From positions 62,001 to 126,000 of the forward strand of contig CAJPIO010000002.1 of NCBI GenBank assembly GCA_905365145.1: a stretch of 64,000 nucleotides of DNA. The letters run 5' to 3'. Of this stretch, positions 1-9,208 are shown in pieces. Position 1 is the stretch's first letter. Every line of letters starts with the position of its first letter. Origin of the DNA: Candidatus Saccharimonadota bacterium (lineage in GTDB: Bacteria > Patescibacteriota > Saccharimonadia > Saccharimonadales > Saccharimonadaceae). The notes under the pieces are model-generated. The model was given only the letters and a program-made list of their open reading frames with translations, was not told the origin of the DNA and made no database searches. The position numbers and the translations under genes were made by a program.

Positions 1-1060
1 CACTTGTAGCAATATCCTCAAACTGTTTGATTTGCTTACGGCTGAGGCTGGTACCGTTTTTCACACAAATCGCTTTGATACACTCGGCGTTCTTGAATAC
101 GCCAAATTTGGTGTTAGCAAAGACATCGGTTAGTTCAATCAGCTCCATGCCAAAACGCAGATCCGGCTTGTCCGAGCCATACGTCTCCATGGCGTCGCGG
201 TAGGAAATGCGCGGAATTGGCTGGCCGTCGCCTACTGATAGATCGCTCAAATCCAGCAATTTCTTGCCGGCGAAATCAGTCGCCAGCTGACACATCAGCG
301 GCTCGACTTCCTGGCGAACTTCCTCGCCGTCCTCAACGAAACTCATCTCCAAGTCCAGCTGGTAAAACTCACCGTACAGTCGATCAGCCCGCGGATCTTC
401 ATCGCGAAAACACGCCGCCAATTGATAATATCGCGGCACACCGCCAACCATCAGCAATTGCTTGAACTGCTGCGGTGCCTGCGGCAGTGCGTAAAACTTA
501 CCTTCCTGCAAACGACTCGGAATCAGAAAATCGCGCGCGCCCTCAGGGCTAGAGTTTGCCAAAATCGGCGTCTGAATCTCGATGAAGTCGCGATCATCCA
601 TATACTGATGCATCCGGCGGTACATTTCGGCACGCTTTTTCAGCATCTGTTGCATCTTTGGGCGGCGCAGGTCGAGGTAACGATACTTAAAACGTAAGTC
701 CTCGCCCGCTTGGTTTTCCTCGGCAAAGGGCTGGATTGGCAAAGTTTCGGCTCGGTTAAGTAACGTCAACTTCTCGACCACCAATTCAACTGCGCCAGTC
801 GGAATTTTATCATTCTTTAGTCCAGCCGCGCGTTCGCGCACCATGCCTTCGGCGCGAATGACAAATTCGTCGCGCAGTTCCTCAGCAAGTGAAAACATTT
901 CCGGATCATCGGAATTAAAAACTAGTTGCAATAAACCTGTATGATCACGCAAATCAATAAAAATCAGTCCGCCGTGATCGCGCCGGGAATGCACCCAGCC
1001 AGCAACGGTAATTTTCTCGTTGACACAATGTGCCGTTTGTATACTCAAAGTTCGCTTCAT
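1..1060 (-). CDS. aspS: Aspartyl-tRNA synthetase, partial (C-terminal part outside window)
   Basis: Charges tRNA-Asp (or tRNA-Asn too, if non-discriminating) with aspartate in the cytoplasm. The reverse strand reads without a stop from an ATG at 1060 to the window edge, about 353 codons. The N-terminal OB-fold anticodon-binding domain contains GWVHSRRDHGGLIFIDLRD. The class II catalytic core follows with the motif 2 region FRDEDPRADR and the preceding QSPQ-like stretch read as APQQFKQ. The reading is complete at the N-terminus, and the end lies outside the window. It is divergent from the pilus operon. A TATAAT at 1070-1075 ends 9 nt before the ATG with no Shine-Dalgarno, so the message is probably almost leaderless. 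Confidence 0.95.
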   Translation of the reverse strand, partial: MKRTLSIQTAHCVNEKITVAGWVHSRRDHGGLIFIDLRDHTGLLQLVFNSDDPEMFSLAEELRDEFVIRAEGMVRERAAGLKNDKIPTGAVELVVEKLTLLNRAETLPIQPFAEENQAGEDLRFKYRYLDLRRPKMQQMLKKRAEMYRRMHQYMDDRDFIEIQTPILANSSPEGARDFLIPSRLQEGKFYALPQAPQQFKQLLMVGGVPRYYQLAACFRDEDPRADRLYGEFYQLDLEMSFVEDGEEVRQEVEPLMCQLATDFAGKKLLDLSDLSVGDGQPIPRISYRDAMETYGSDKPDLRFGMELIELTDVFANTKFGVFKNAECIKAICVKNGTSLSRKQIKQFEDIATS

Positions 1061-1069
1061 ATCTCTGTT

Positions 1070-1075
1070 ATTATA
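1070..1075 (-). promoter_or_regulatory. -10 box of aspS
   Basis: TATAAT on the reverse strand, 9 nt from the aspS ATG. It is one of about twenty such near-start -10 boxes in the window. Confidence 0.6.
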
Positions 1076-1156
1076 CTCGATTCACCCGTCCTTTACCAAT
1101 CTGCGCTGCATTGATAGCTTTTCCAAATAAAATGCGCTACAATTAGCATAAGAATT

Positions 1157-2941
1157 ATGAGGATCCTAAATAATACTCTAGTCAAGATTCTGACGCGTAA
1201 TAATATTGCGACCGAAGAAACTCTCAAGCCGCTAATAGAAGAGGCAGAACGTTCTTCGCGACCGCTGCAAAATATTGTGCTAGATTCGAAACTAATATCT
1301 GAAACTGATTTAACAAAGCTTTTTGCACAATACACCGACATACCTTATGTTGAGGTCGATCCGCGCAACATTCCAACAGAAGTGCTTAATCGCATTCCAG
1401 AGCGTATCGCCCGCCAATACAATGCTGTTATTTTTCAAATTGACGAAGACGGCACCATGCACTTGGCGATGGACGATCCAGATGATGTGCTGGCTACTAA
1501 TTTCATCGAGAAAGAAATCGGTAGCAATACTAAAATCTATATTGCGCCGCATTCTAATATTTTGCAGTGTCTAGAGAACTATCGCGGCGACGTTAATCAA
1601 GAACTTAATGAAGTTATTGATGTGCAGCGCGAAGATGACGGCTCGGACCAGAAAGTTTCCGAAGCTGATGTCGCCGAAGACTCACCGATCGCCCAAACCG
1701 TCAATTTGCTTCTAGAGTATGCCATCCGCTCGCAGGCATCCGACATTCATATCGAGCCGCGGGAAAATTTCGTGCAAGTCCGCTACCGTATCGATGGCGT
1801 ACTTAAAGAAGTCAACCAATTACCGCGCAACGTGCTAAATGCATTGGTTAGCCGTATCAAAATTTTATCTAATCTAAAAATCGACGAGCGTCGCGTACCG
1901 CAAGATGGCCGCTTCAAAATCAAAGTTGCTGGTAAACAATACGCCTTGCGCGTCAGCACTCTGCCTATCACCGATGGCGAAAAAGTCGTTATGCGTATAC
2001 TTGACGAATCAAATCAAGCGATTACTCTACAGCAGCTTGGTTACTGGGGTAAGTCGCTAGCAATTATCAACAGCGCTATTGCCGAACCAAACGGTATGAT
2101 TCTAGTCACCGGGCCAACTGGTAGCGGCAAATCAACTTCCTTATTTTCAGTACTATCTATGCTAAATACACCAGAAGTCAATATCTCGACTATCGAGGAT
2201 CCAGTCGAATACAAAATCCCCGGCGTCAACCAAACTCAGACTAACGCCAAAGCTGGTATGACTTTCGCTTCGGGACTAAGAGCCTTGCTGCGCCAAGATC
2301 CGAACATCATCATGGTCGGCGAGATTCGCGACGGCGAGACTGCCAACCTCGGTGTGCAGGCAGCGCTGACTGGGCACTTGGTATTTTCAACCTTGCACAC
2401 CAACAATGCGGCGACCTGTTTGCCACGCTTACTAGATATGGGAATTGAACCATTTTTGATTGCCTCGACCGTCAAGGCAGTTGTCGGCCAGCGCTTGGTA
2501 CGGCGGCTGTGCATGACCTGCCGCGAACAATACGTACCGACACAAGACGAAATCAACGAAATTGTTTCGCTATTCAACTTAAAGCCCGGCCAAACATTTG
2601 CTCACATTCACGATTTAGAGCTGCAGGCAATTGAGCAAAAAGTTGGCGGCGATACGCCGGCTGGTACTGACGAAAACACTATTCGCACTCTCTGGAGAGC
2701 ACACCCAGGTGGCTGCGACGAGTGCGGACACGTCGGCTTCAAGGGGCGCGTCGGCATCTACGAAGTACTGGGTATGTCGCGCGCCATTCAAAAGATGATT
2801 ACTTCTGATGCTGCTAGCAACCAAATTCAAGATCAAGCAATCGAGGAGGGTATGATTACGATGCAATCTGACGGACTAGTTAAAACATTACGCGGCAACA
2901 CGACGCTCGACGAAGTGTTGCGTGTTACGAGGGAATCCTAA
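1157..2941 (+). CDS. pilB: Type IV pilus assembly ATPase PilB (GspE/PulE family)
   Basis: Hexameric cytoplasmic ATPase that drives pilus extension. At 594 residues it has the usual full length. An N-terminal MshEN/GspE-N-type domain (about 1-150) precedes the catalytic part. That part has Walker A GPTGSGKS at about residue 318, an Asp-box region IEDPVEY, a Walker B region MVGEIRDGETA and a His box TGHLVFSTLHT. A tetracysteine zinc site is formed by CMTC (about 452) and CDEC (about 520). TACAAT at 1138-1143 is a possible -10, 13 nt before the ATG. The stop overlaps the pilC start by one base, so the two are translationally coupled. It is the first gene of a seven-gene operon. No PilT retraction ATPase is present in the window. 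Confidence 0.95.
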   Translation: MRILNNTLVKILTRNNIATEETLKPLIEEAERSSRPLQNIVLDSKLISETDLTKLFAQYTDIPYVEVDPRNIPTEVLNRIPERIARQYNAVIFQIDEDGTMHLAMDDPDDVLATNFIEKEIGSNTKIYIAPHSNILQCLENYRGDVNQELNEVIDVQREDDGSDQKVSEADVAEDSPIAQTVNLLLEYAIRSQASDIHIEPRENFVQVRYRIDGVLKEVNQLPRNVLNALVSRIKILSNLKIDERRVPQDGRFKIKVAGKQYALRVSTLPITDGEKVVMRILDESNQAITLQQLGYWGKSLAIINSAIAEPNGMILVTGPTGSGKSTSLFSVLSMLNTPEVNISTIEDPVEYKIPGVNQTQTNAKAGMTFASGLRALLRQDPNIIMVGEIRDGETANLGVQAALTGHLVFSTLHTNNAATCLPRLLDMGIEPFLIASTVKAVVGQRLVRRLCMTCREQYVPTQDEINEIVSLFNLKPGQTFAHIHDLELQAIEQKVGGDTPAGTDENTIRTLWRAHPGGCDECGHVGFKGRVGIYEVLGMSRAIQKMITSDAASNQIQDQAIEEGMITMQSDGLVKTLRGNTTLDEVLRVTRES

Positions 2942-4167
2942 TGGCATCTTTCTCTTATGTTGCAACCAACAAATCCGGCGACGTTGTCCAAGGCAAAATC
3001 GAGGCTAGCGATCGGCCTGGAGCTTTATCTGCTCTAACCAAGCAAGGCTTATCGCCTCTGAGTATTGACTCGCTTGAAAAGAAGGGGCTAGCTAGTATTA
3101 GTTTTGGCAGCGGCAAAAAAAAGGTCAAAACCGACGACATTGTTATGTTCACGCGCCAAATGAGCGCCATGGTTAGCGCCGGCGTACCTTTGCTGCGCGC
3201 GCTATCTTCACAACATGACCATACTGACAGTCCGGCCCTCAAAGCAGTCCTTGGCGATATTATTAAAGACGTCCAATCTGGCATGCAGCTAGCTGACGCC
3301 CTAGGCAAGCATCCAGCCACTTTTAACGACGTCTATGTCAATATGGTGCGTGCTGGCGAAGCTGGCGGTATTCTTGACGATATCCTTAGGCGCCTAGCTA
3401 TTCAGCAAGAAAAAAGTGCTGGTATCCGCAAAAAAATTAAAGGAGCGATGACTTATCCGTTAGTTTTGCTGGTTATTACTATTATGGCCTTTTTGGTTTT
3501 AATGGTGTTTGTCATCCCGCAAATCGGCGAAATGATTAAAGGGTTTGGCGGCGAGGATGCCGAATTGCCAGCCTTGACTCAGGTGATGCTGTCAATTAGC
3601 GGTTTTTTGACAACCAAAGGGTACTTACTGATACCGGTATTAATTGTTGCTGTCTATTTCTTGCGGCGCTGGCTCAGCACCACGGCTGGCAAGCACGCTT
3701 TTCACCGTTTTGTCCTCAAAATACCAGCCATCAATAGCATCATTCAGAAAGTAGCCGTAGCCCGCTTTGCTCGTACGTTTTCGGCGCTCATGGGGTCTGG
3801 CGCGGCCGTCCTAGAATCGCTTGAAGTTACTTCGCACTCAGTCGGCAATGTTGTTTACGAGGAAGCTCTGCTAAACGCCGCCAAAGAGGTCGAAAACGGC
3901 AAAAACTTATCAACAATCATCGAAAAAACCGGATTGTTCCCGCCAATTGTCTCGCAGATGCTAGCCGTCGGCGAAGAAACTGGCCAAACCGACGTCGTGC
4001 TAGTCAAGGTGGCTGACTTTTACGAAGAAGAAGTTGATGTCGCCATCGACAGTATCGGCTCAATTATTGAACCAGTAATGATCGTGCTGATGGGTGGCAT
4101 GGTGGGGCTAATTGCCGCCAGCGTTATGATGCCAATTGCCGGCTTATCAACGAGTATTAAACAATAA
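2941..4167 (+). CDS. pilC: Type IV pilus inner-membrane platform protein PilC
   Basis: Polytopic platform protein that couples the PilB motor to pilin insertion. At 408 residues it shows the family layout of two T2SSF domains. The first (about 70-195) holds FTRQMSAMVSAGVPLLRAL, followed by a membrane segment near 170-195. The second (about 270-395) holds FARTFSALMGSGAAVLESL, with a final membrane segment near the C-terminus. Its ATG overlaps the pilB stop (TAATG). A 35-base gap separates it from pilM, and the gap holds a possible internal promoter. Confidence 0.94.
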   Translation: MASFSYVATNKSGDVVQGKIEASDRPGALSALTKQGLSPLSIDSLEKKGLASISFGSGKKKVKTDDIVMFTRQMSAMVSAGVPLLRALSSQHDHTDSPALKAVLGDIIKDVQSGMQLADALGKHPATFNDVYVNMVRAGEAGGILDDILRRLAIQQEKSAGIRKKIKGAMTYPLVLLVITIMAFLVLMVFVIPQIGEMIKGFGGEDAELPALTQVMLSISGFLTTKGYLLIPVLIVAVYFLRRWLSTTAGKHAFHRFVLKIPAINSIIQKVAVARFARTFSALMGSGAAVLESLEVTSHSVGNVVYEEALLNAAKEVENGKNLSTIIEKTGLFPPIVSQMLAVGEETGQTDVVLVKVADFYEEEVDVAIDSIGSIIEPVMIVLMGGMVGLIAASVMMPIAGLSTSIKQ

Positions 4168-4176
4168 AACTTATGC

Positions 4177-4182
4177 TATACT
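4177..4182 (+). promoter_or_regulatory. Possible internal -10 upstream of pilM
   Basis: TATACT in the pilC-pilM gap, 20 nt before the pilM ATG. Unlike most leading genes here, pilM also has a purine-rich Shine-Dalgarno (AAAAGGG, ending at 4197). Confidence 0.35.
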
Positions 4183-4202
4183 GTATATAGAAAAGGGCAT
4201 CC

Positions 4203-5261
4203 ATGGTAAAACTATTTTTCAAAGACAAACCGATCATCGGGCTCGACATCAATTATACTGGTGTTAAAGTCATGGCCATCAACCAGAAACACGCTGACGT
4301 TCGCGGCTACGGCTCGGTCGATCTTGACCCGGTTAAGACACAGGAGGCGCTCGACACCGACGACCACGAGTATCTGCGCGAGCACATAGCCAATATGTTT
4401 CGAGATCGCATTATCGGCTCTCTGCCTTCTAACCACGTAGTAATTGGCTTGCCAACGAGCCGCACTTATTCGCGCACCTTTACTCTGCCAGCGAGCGAAG
4501 AAAAGCATATTGCCAGCGCTGCCCAACTAGAAGTCGAACGCTATATACCAGTACCGTCAGACTCGTTATACACTGACTACGAAATTATTAAGCGCACCAA
4601 AGAGACCCTGATGGTTGTCGTCTCGGCCGCACCGCGCGCACTGGTCGATGCAGTTACGCAAGTCGCCAAGGAAGTCGATCTGCGTCCAGTTGCCGTTGAA
4701 CCGAGCATGAATGCGGTCGCTCGCATCCTGACCAAAACCGAGGAAGGCAATCGTACCACGCTAGTTATCGACGTCGGCGCCACCAGTACCGATATCGCCG
4801 TCCTGGAAGATTCAGCAATTCTCATTACCGGTTCGGCTAATGTCGGCGGCAATAACTTCACTCTAGACATCGCTAGTAAAATGCAAGTGTCGCTAGAAAA
4901 AGCTCACCAGTATAAAGTCCTCAACGGCCTCGGACAAAGCGATGATCATGACAAGATTGAAGCCGCCCTCAAACCAAGCCTCGGTCGCATCGTCGGAGAA
5001 GCCAAAAAGGTCATCCGTTACTACAGCGAACGTATTTCGGAGGATAAAAAAATCGAGCAAATTCTTATCGTTGGCGGCGGTGCAAATATGCCAGGTATCG
5101 GCGAATACTTTACTAACGCTTTCATTTTGCCGGCCCGCGTCGCTAGCCCGTGGCAAGATCTTGATTTTGGCTCGCTTGAGAAACCGCACCGCCAGTTTCG
5201 TCCGCGTTATATCACCGTCGCTGGTCTGGCTAGCGTACGGCCATCGGAGGTAAAAAAATGA
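4203..5261 (+). CDS. pilM: Type IV pilus assembly protein PilM (actin-like ATPase)
   Basis: Cytoplasmic FtsA/actin-like protein that links PilN to the pilus motor. At 352 residues the length is normal. The N-terminal IGLDINYTGVKVM is the phosphate-1 loop of the actin fold. LVIDVGATSTDIAV in the middle is the phosphate-2 loop, and ILIVGGGANMPGI near residue 285 is the adenosine motif. A purine-rich Shine-Dalgarno sits before the ATG. The end overlaps pilN by four bases (ATGA). The pilM-pilN-pilO order matches the family. Confidence 0.93.
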   Translation: MVKLFFKDKPIIGLDINYTGVKVMAINQKHADVRGYGSVDLDPVKTQEALDTDDHEYLREHIANMFRDRIIGSLPSNHVVIGLPTSRTYSRTFTLPASEEKHIASAAQLEVERYIPVPSDSLYTDYEIIKRTKETLMVVVSAAPRALVDAVTQVAKEVDLRPVAVEPSMNAVARILTKTEEGNRTTLVIDVGATSTDIAVLEDSAILITGSANVGGNNFTLDIASKMQVSLEKAHQYKVLNGLGQSDDHDKIEAALKPSLGRIVGEAKKVIRYYSERISEDKKIEQILIVGGGANMPGIGEYFTNAFILPARVASPWQDLDFGSLEKPHRQFRPRYITVAGLASVRPSEVKK

Positions 5262-5824
5262 TCAACCTACTTTCACCCGAAGAACGCAAGCAAATTAAGG
5301 CTGCCCGGGCTAACTCAATTTTAATGCGCTATGTTGTCATGTCGCTGATAGTTGTTGTGATTATTGTAGTTGAGCTAATCAGCTCGTATTTTATGCTAGT
5401 ATTCAACCAGTCTGCCAGCAGAGAAACCATAAATGACAATCAAAGTAAATCTTCAGCCTTCAGCTCGGTCAAGAGCGATGCCGAAAAGTATCGTTCTAAC
5501 CTGCGGGTAGCAAAATACATTCTTGACACTCAAGCGCCATATACTGATATTCTAAATGCGATTGCCAAGAGGTTGCCAAACGGCGCCTCGCTCACTGGCA
5601 TATCAATCGACCCGACGACTTTTGGAACTGCTTCCGTGCAAATTCAAACCCACGTCAGTTCGTACGCGCAGGCCATTGAAGTCAAAAATAGCTTGCAAGA
5701 GACGTCTATCAACAAAGTTAAAGTTTTTGACAGTGTTAGCCTATCAAACGCTACGCACGAAATTGGCGACAATACATTTCAGGCAAATTACACTGTAATC
5801 TATTCAAAGAAGGTACTGCCATGA
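5258..5824 (+). CDS. pilN: Type IV pilus assembly protein PilN
   Basis: Bitopic inner-membrane protein of the alignment subcomplex. The start MINLLSPEERKQIKAAR contains the conserved PilN peptide INLLP-like that docks onto PilM. One membrane segment (about 26-50) is followed by a coiled-coil and ferredoxin-like periplasmic part. It overlaps pilM upstream and pilO downstream by four bases each, so the three products are probably made in fixed ratio. Confidence 0.88.
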   Translation: MINLLSPEERKQIKAARANSILMRYVVMSLIVVVIIVVELISSYFMLVFNQSASRETINDNQSKSSAFSSVKSDAEKYRSNLRVAKYILDTQAPYTDILNAIAKRLPNGASLTGISIDPTTFGTASVQIQTHVSSYAQAIEVKNSLQETSINKVKVFDSVSLSNATHEIGDNTFQANYTVIYSKKVLP

Positions 5825-6429
5825 AATTCGTTCTAAAACCAACTACATTCCGCATTTTGCTTATCGTCAGCCTACTAGTTATTGCGGCAGCGGGCGTAGG
5901 CAGTTTCGTCTTCGGACACCAAGAGATTGTTAAATATGCAGAGGAAACCCGCAAACTCAATACCGAAGCACAAGCCTCTAGCAACGAATTACAAGCCCTT
6001 TCAAGCCTCAAATCGAAACTAGACAACAGCAAAAGCGACGTAAAACGCGCTGAACAAATCGTTTCGACCAGTAAGAAATATCATTATCAAGATCAAATTG
6101 TCAGCGACATCGAAAATCACGCAAATAGCGCTGGTATTAAAATCGCTTCAATCGATTTTTCAGCAAATGAAAGTAAATCCAGCAGCTCATCAAGCTCATC
6201 GTCGTCTGGCACTGCTAAAAACACTAAAAAACCAGCGCCAGACGGCTTCAAATCGGTTACCGCTACCGTTAACTTGAGCAATCCGGTATCTTATGAGCAA
6301 GCATACATTTTCTTGCGCTCTTTAGAACAAGGGCTTTTCCGGATGCAAATTTCTAACCTGGCCTTAGCCAAAGATGACAACAACGGCATCACAGTTAGCG
6401 CACTAACTCTGGAGGTATATACAAAATAA
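5821..6429 (+). CDS. pilO: Type IV pilus assembly protein PilO
   Basis: Partner of PilN in the inner-membrane alignment complex. It has 202 residues, with one membrane segment (about 12-32), a coiled coil (about 35-85) and a C-terminal ferredoxin-like domain in which LSNPVSYEQAYIFLRSLE matches the usual PilO region. An unusual run of serines (about 120-130, read from repeated AGC/TCA codons near 6178-6210) separates the two halves as a flexible linker. The assignment rests on position after pilN plus this architecture. Confidence 0.82.
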   Translation: MKFVLKPTTFRILLIVSLLVIAAAGVGSFVFGHQEIVKYAEETRKLNTEAQASSNELQALSSLKSKLDNSKSDVKRAEQIVSTSKKYHYQDQIVSDIENHANSAGIKIASIDFSANESKSSSSSSSSSSGTAKNTKKPAPDGFKSVTATVNLSNPVSYEQAYIFLRSLEQGLFRMQISNLALAKDDNNGITVSALTLEVYTK

Positions 6430-6704
6430 TGGAAGTCTCAGACGCATTTCGCATTCTCGGCGCAAAGACAGCTAAATTCTTTGGCCGGTATCACTTTTTA
6501 TTGTTTTTCATGTTAGCTGCCGGCGGATTGTCAGTTGCTACCATCCTACTCTACCAAACACTCACTACGCCAGCAGAAGAACCGCAAGCTAGCACCTCCG
6601 CTAGTTTTGATGATACTACCATCAAACGCATCCGCAAGCTAAAATCAGCTGGCAATGCACCGAGCACGCCGCCGCCAGCCAACGATAGGACAAACCCGTT
6701 TTAG
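6429..6704 (+). CDS. Small single-pass membrane protein of the pilus operon
   Basis: A 91-residue protein whose ATG overlaps the pilO stop by one base. It has a cytoplasmic N-terminus, one membrane segment (about 22-42) and a Pro/Ser/Thr-rich extracytoplasmic tail ending in NPF. It sits where pilP stands in Gram-negative pilus operons, but I see no PilP lipobox or HR domain. A structural role at the pilus base is inferred only from operon position. I do not recognise a family. Confidence 0.7.
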   Translation: MEVSDAFRILGAKTAKFFGRYHFLLFFMLAAGGLSVATILLYQTLTTPAEEPQASTSASFDDTTIKRIRKLKSAGNAPSTPPPANDRTNPF

Positions 6705-6707
6705 TCT

Positions 6708-7286
6708 ATGATTTTGCTCGGTTCAGCGGTACTCAATGCAGAAATATTCAGTATTCAAACTGGCGGCAAGGTAGCGCGCACAACCCGCGCAATCATTAAT
6801 CCCGCCAATCTGCAAATTATCGCCTTCGAAGTGTCAGGGCCACTAATTCAGCAACACCCCGCGCTGATGTTGCTTAGCGATGTGCGCGAACTGAGCAATA
6901 TGGGCTTCATTGTCGACGACATCGACCAATTCATAGCTCCGACCGACGTTGTGCGCGTCAACGACGTCTACCAGCTAAAGTTTGATATCATCGGCAAACT
7001 AGTACTTGACGAAAAACGCCATAAACTTGGTAAAGTCATCGACTTCACAATAGATACCACGCAGTTTCTCATTATGCAGCTGTCGGTCAAGCGGCCGCTA
7101 CTGCGTAGTTTCAATGATACTGAGATTTTGGTACATCGCAGCCAGATTATCGAGATTAATAACGATTCAATTGTTGTTCATTCCCAAGCTAAAGCCCCTG
7201 AGCCAGAACTTCACGAAGTAGTCGGTAGCTACATCAATCCGTTCCGCAAACCAAAGCAGGCTCGACAAAATTCAGATATTGATTAG
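6708..7286 (+). CDS. PRC-barrel domain protein in the pilus operon
   Basis: A 192-residue soluble protein with two PRC-barrel-like halves. The first holds KVARTTRAIINPANLQIIAF and the second KLGKVIDFTIDTTQFLIMQL, each with the glycine/lysine turn followed by beta strands. The C-terminal 35 residues are polar. It starts 4 bases after the preceding gene, so it is the last gene of the pilus transcript. It converges on recX with a 4-base overlap of the coding ends. Which partner the barrels bind cannot be read from the sequence. Confidence 0.75.
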   Translation: MILLGSAVLNAEIFSIQTGGKVARTTRAIINPANLQIIAFEVSGPLIQQHPALMLLSDVRELSNMGFIVDDIDQFIAPTDVVRVNDVYQLKFDIIGKLVLDEKRHKLGKVIDFTIDTTQFLIMQLSVKRPLLRSFNDTEILVHRSQIIEINNDSIVVHSQAKAPEPELHEVVGSYINPFRKPKQARQNSDID

Positions 7287-7957
7287 CAATCTTCTCGGCG
7301 CAAAGCAGTTTTGATATCATCAAAGCTAAACCCCTGGCGCGCTAGATATTGCATGAACTTTTGCTCATCAGAGTAACACCGGCGTTTTTTAGCAATAACT
7401 TTAGCCAGCTCGCCGAGATCATTACGCGACGAATCTGCGATTACCGAATCAATGATTGTTTGTGCTATACCTTTTGCCGCCAATTCGCTACGCAGTTTTC
7501 GCATAGATACGCCTTTAACCTGATGTCGATTTTCAACCCACCAGTTAGCAAATTTCTGATCGTCAATGTAACCGCGCGCTTGCAACTTCGCAAAAACACG
7601 CTCTGCCACGGTTTTCGCGACACCTGGCTTTTCCGCTAACTTACCAGTTTTTCTATTTTTATATTTACGAGCCAATGTTTTACGGTAAAGATAATCACGT
7701 ACTTCACTGCTACTACGCGGTCGCATCAATACATACTCAAGTGCTCGGGCATATATTTTGCCGAATTCACTCTCTTGCTTGAGATTAGCTAACTCCTCTT
7801 TCGATAAAACCTGGCCAGCCTTAATCCCGAGATCAACAACCTGCGAAATATCCAGGCTAAAATCATATTTGCCATCAATATACACGTTGACGCGATCCGA
7901 ATCGCGAACTTGCGGCGAAAGCGACGTCACAGTATATCGTTCTTGCTGCTGAGCCAT
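7283..7957 (-). CDS. recX: Recombination regulator RecX
   Basis: Modulates RecA filaments. At 224 residues it is longer than the E. coli protein but within the Gram-positive/CPR range. It has an N-terminal beta extension followed by three-helix repeats, including ALEYVLMRPRSSSEVRDYL and the family block ARGYIDDQKFANWWVENR (about 140-157). It lies just downstream of recA. A TATAAT at 7964-7969 ends exactly 6 nt before the ATG, so recX seems to have its own leaderless promoter besides any read-through from recA. Confidence 0.9.
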   Translation of the reverse strand: MAQQQERYTVTSLSPQVRDSDRVNVYIDGKYDFSLDISQVVDLGIKAGQVLSKEELANLKQESEFGKIYARALEYVLMRPRSSSEVRDYLYRKTLARKYKNRKTGKLAEKPGVAKTVAERVFAKLQARGYIDDQKFANWWVENRHQVKGVSMRKLRSELAAKGIAQTIIDSVIADSSRNDLGELAKVIAKKRRCYSDEQKFMQYLARQGFSFDDIKTALRREDC

Positions 7958-7963
7958 ATCATT

Positions 7964-7969
7964 ATTATA
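7964..7969 (-). promoter_or_regulatory. -10 box of recX (leaderless)
   Basis: TATAAT with a 6-nt gap to the recX ATG and no Shine-Dalgarno. Confidence 0.55.
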
Positions 7970-8097
7970 GCTGAAAAAGCGGCCATTTACCGACTAGCAA
8001 GCTACTATAGTTTGCACAAATTATCATAGCATTCAAAGATACTACACCACTAAACCCAGCTCGAATATACTTCTAGCGGGCCGTTTTCTTTTTACTT

Positions 8098-9141
8098 CTA
8101 ATCTTTCGGTTCTGGTTCGGCAACTTTTTCGCGAACTTTAGCGTCAATTTCAGCCAGGACTTCTGGATTTTCTTTCAAGTATTTTTTAGTAGCTTCGCGA
8201 CCTTGGCCGATTGTTGCATCATTATACTTATAAAACGCTCCAGATTTACTCAAGATTCCGTACTGAACACCCAGATCGACAACATCACCCGTTTTACTGA
8301 TACCCTCGTTATACATGATATCAAACTCAGCCGTACGGAACGGCGGCGCAATCTTGTTCTTGACGATCTTGACGCGCGTGCGGTTACCGCGGATCTCATC
8401 GCCGTCCTTGATTTGCCCAATTCGGCGAATGTCTGCTCGCACCGATGCATAAAACTTAAGCGCATTACCGCCAGTAGTTGTCTCGGGGTTGCCGAACATC
8501 ACACCGATTTTCATGCGGATTTGATTAATAAAGATTACCGTAGCCTTCGATTTGTTAATAATACCAGTTAATTTGCGTAGTGCCTGGCTCATTAATCGTG
8601 CTTGCAAACCCATGTGTGAATCACCCATGTCACCGTCAATTTCAGCTTGCGGCACCAACGCTGCTACCGAATCAACTACTATTAGATCAACGGCATTTGA
8701 GCGCACAAGTGTTTCGACAATTTCCAGTGCTTGCTCGCCGTTGTCGGGTTGCGATACTAGCAAATTATCAGTGTCAACGCCAAGCCGTTTAGCATATGCT
8801 GGATCAAGTGCATGCTCAGCATCAATAAAGGCTGCTGTGCCGCCTTGTTTTTGCATTTCGGCGATAGCATGTAGTGTCAAGGTTGTCTTACCGCTTGATT
8901 CTGGACCATAAATCTCGATAATTCGACCTTTCGGATAACCGCCGCCCAGCGCCAAATCTAAGCTCAGACTACCACTTGGCAATAGCTCGACGTCAACTTT
9001 TTTAGCCTCTCCTAGCTTCATGATTGAGCCGTCGCCAAACTGCTTGGTAATCTGCTCCATCGCCAAACCCAACGCCTTTAACTTGCCGTCGTCAGCCGCT
9101 GGCTTATCTGCAGATGTTTTTGGTTCGCTTTTCTTCGCCAT
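8098..9141 (-). CDS. recA: Recombinase RecA
   Basis: DNA strand-exchange and SOS co-protease ATPase. At 347 residues it is full length. Walker A is GPESSGKTT (about 79-87), Walker B is LIVVDSVAALVPQ, and the L2 region and TTTGGNALKFYASVR are intact. The N-terminus carries a lysine/alanine-rich extension and the C-terminus an acidic tail. A good Shine-Dalgarno (AAGGGGAG) precedes the ATG, and a TATAAT lies at 9169-9174. The protein probably also integrates DNA taken up through the pilus/ComEC route encoded nearby. No LexA box was evident upstream. Confidence 0.98.
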   Translation of the reverse strand: MAKKSEPKTSADKPAADDGKLKALGLAMEQITKQFGDGSIMKLGEAKKVDVELLPSGSLSLDLALGGGYPKGRIIEIYGPESSGKTTLTLHAIAEMQKQGGTAAFIDAEHALDPAYAKRLGVDTDNLLVSQPDNGEQALEIVETLVRSNAVDLIVVDSVAALVPQAEIDGDMGDSHMGLQARLMSQALRKLTGIINKSKATVIFINQIRMKIGVMFGNPETTTGGNALKFYASVRADIRRIGQIKDGDEIRGNRTRVKIVKNKIAPPFRTAEFDIMYNEGISKTGDVVDLGVQYGILSKSGAFYKYNDATIGQGREATKKYLKENPEVLAEIDAKVREKVAEPEPKD

Positions 9142-9195
9142 ATCTCCCCTTTCTTGCTGATATCTTTAATTATACATGAGCGACGCAGTTTTTGG

Positions 9196-9201
9196 TATAA
9201 T
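9196..9201 (+). promoter_or_regulatory. -10 box of the pilin gene (leaderless)
   Basis: TATAAT ending 7 nt before the pilin ATG at 9209, within the divergent recA/pilin promoter region. Confidence 0.6.
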
Positions 9202-9208
9202 GGTAAGT

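Noticed and set aside
7958..8097. A small RNA or separate gene between recA and recX
   Set aside because: No frame or convincing hairpin with a T-run; only the recX promoter is supported.
9176..9208. An upstream ATG for the pilin gene
   Set aside because: It precedes the TATAAT box and would put 11 extra residues before a normal prepilin leader.
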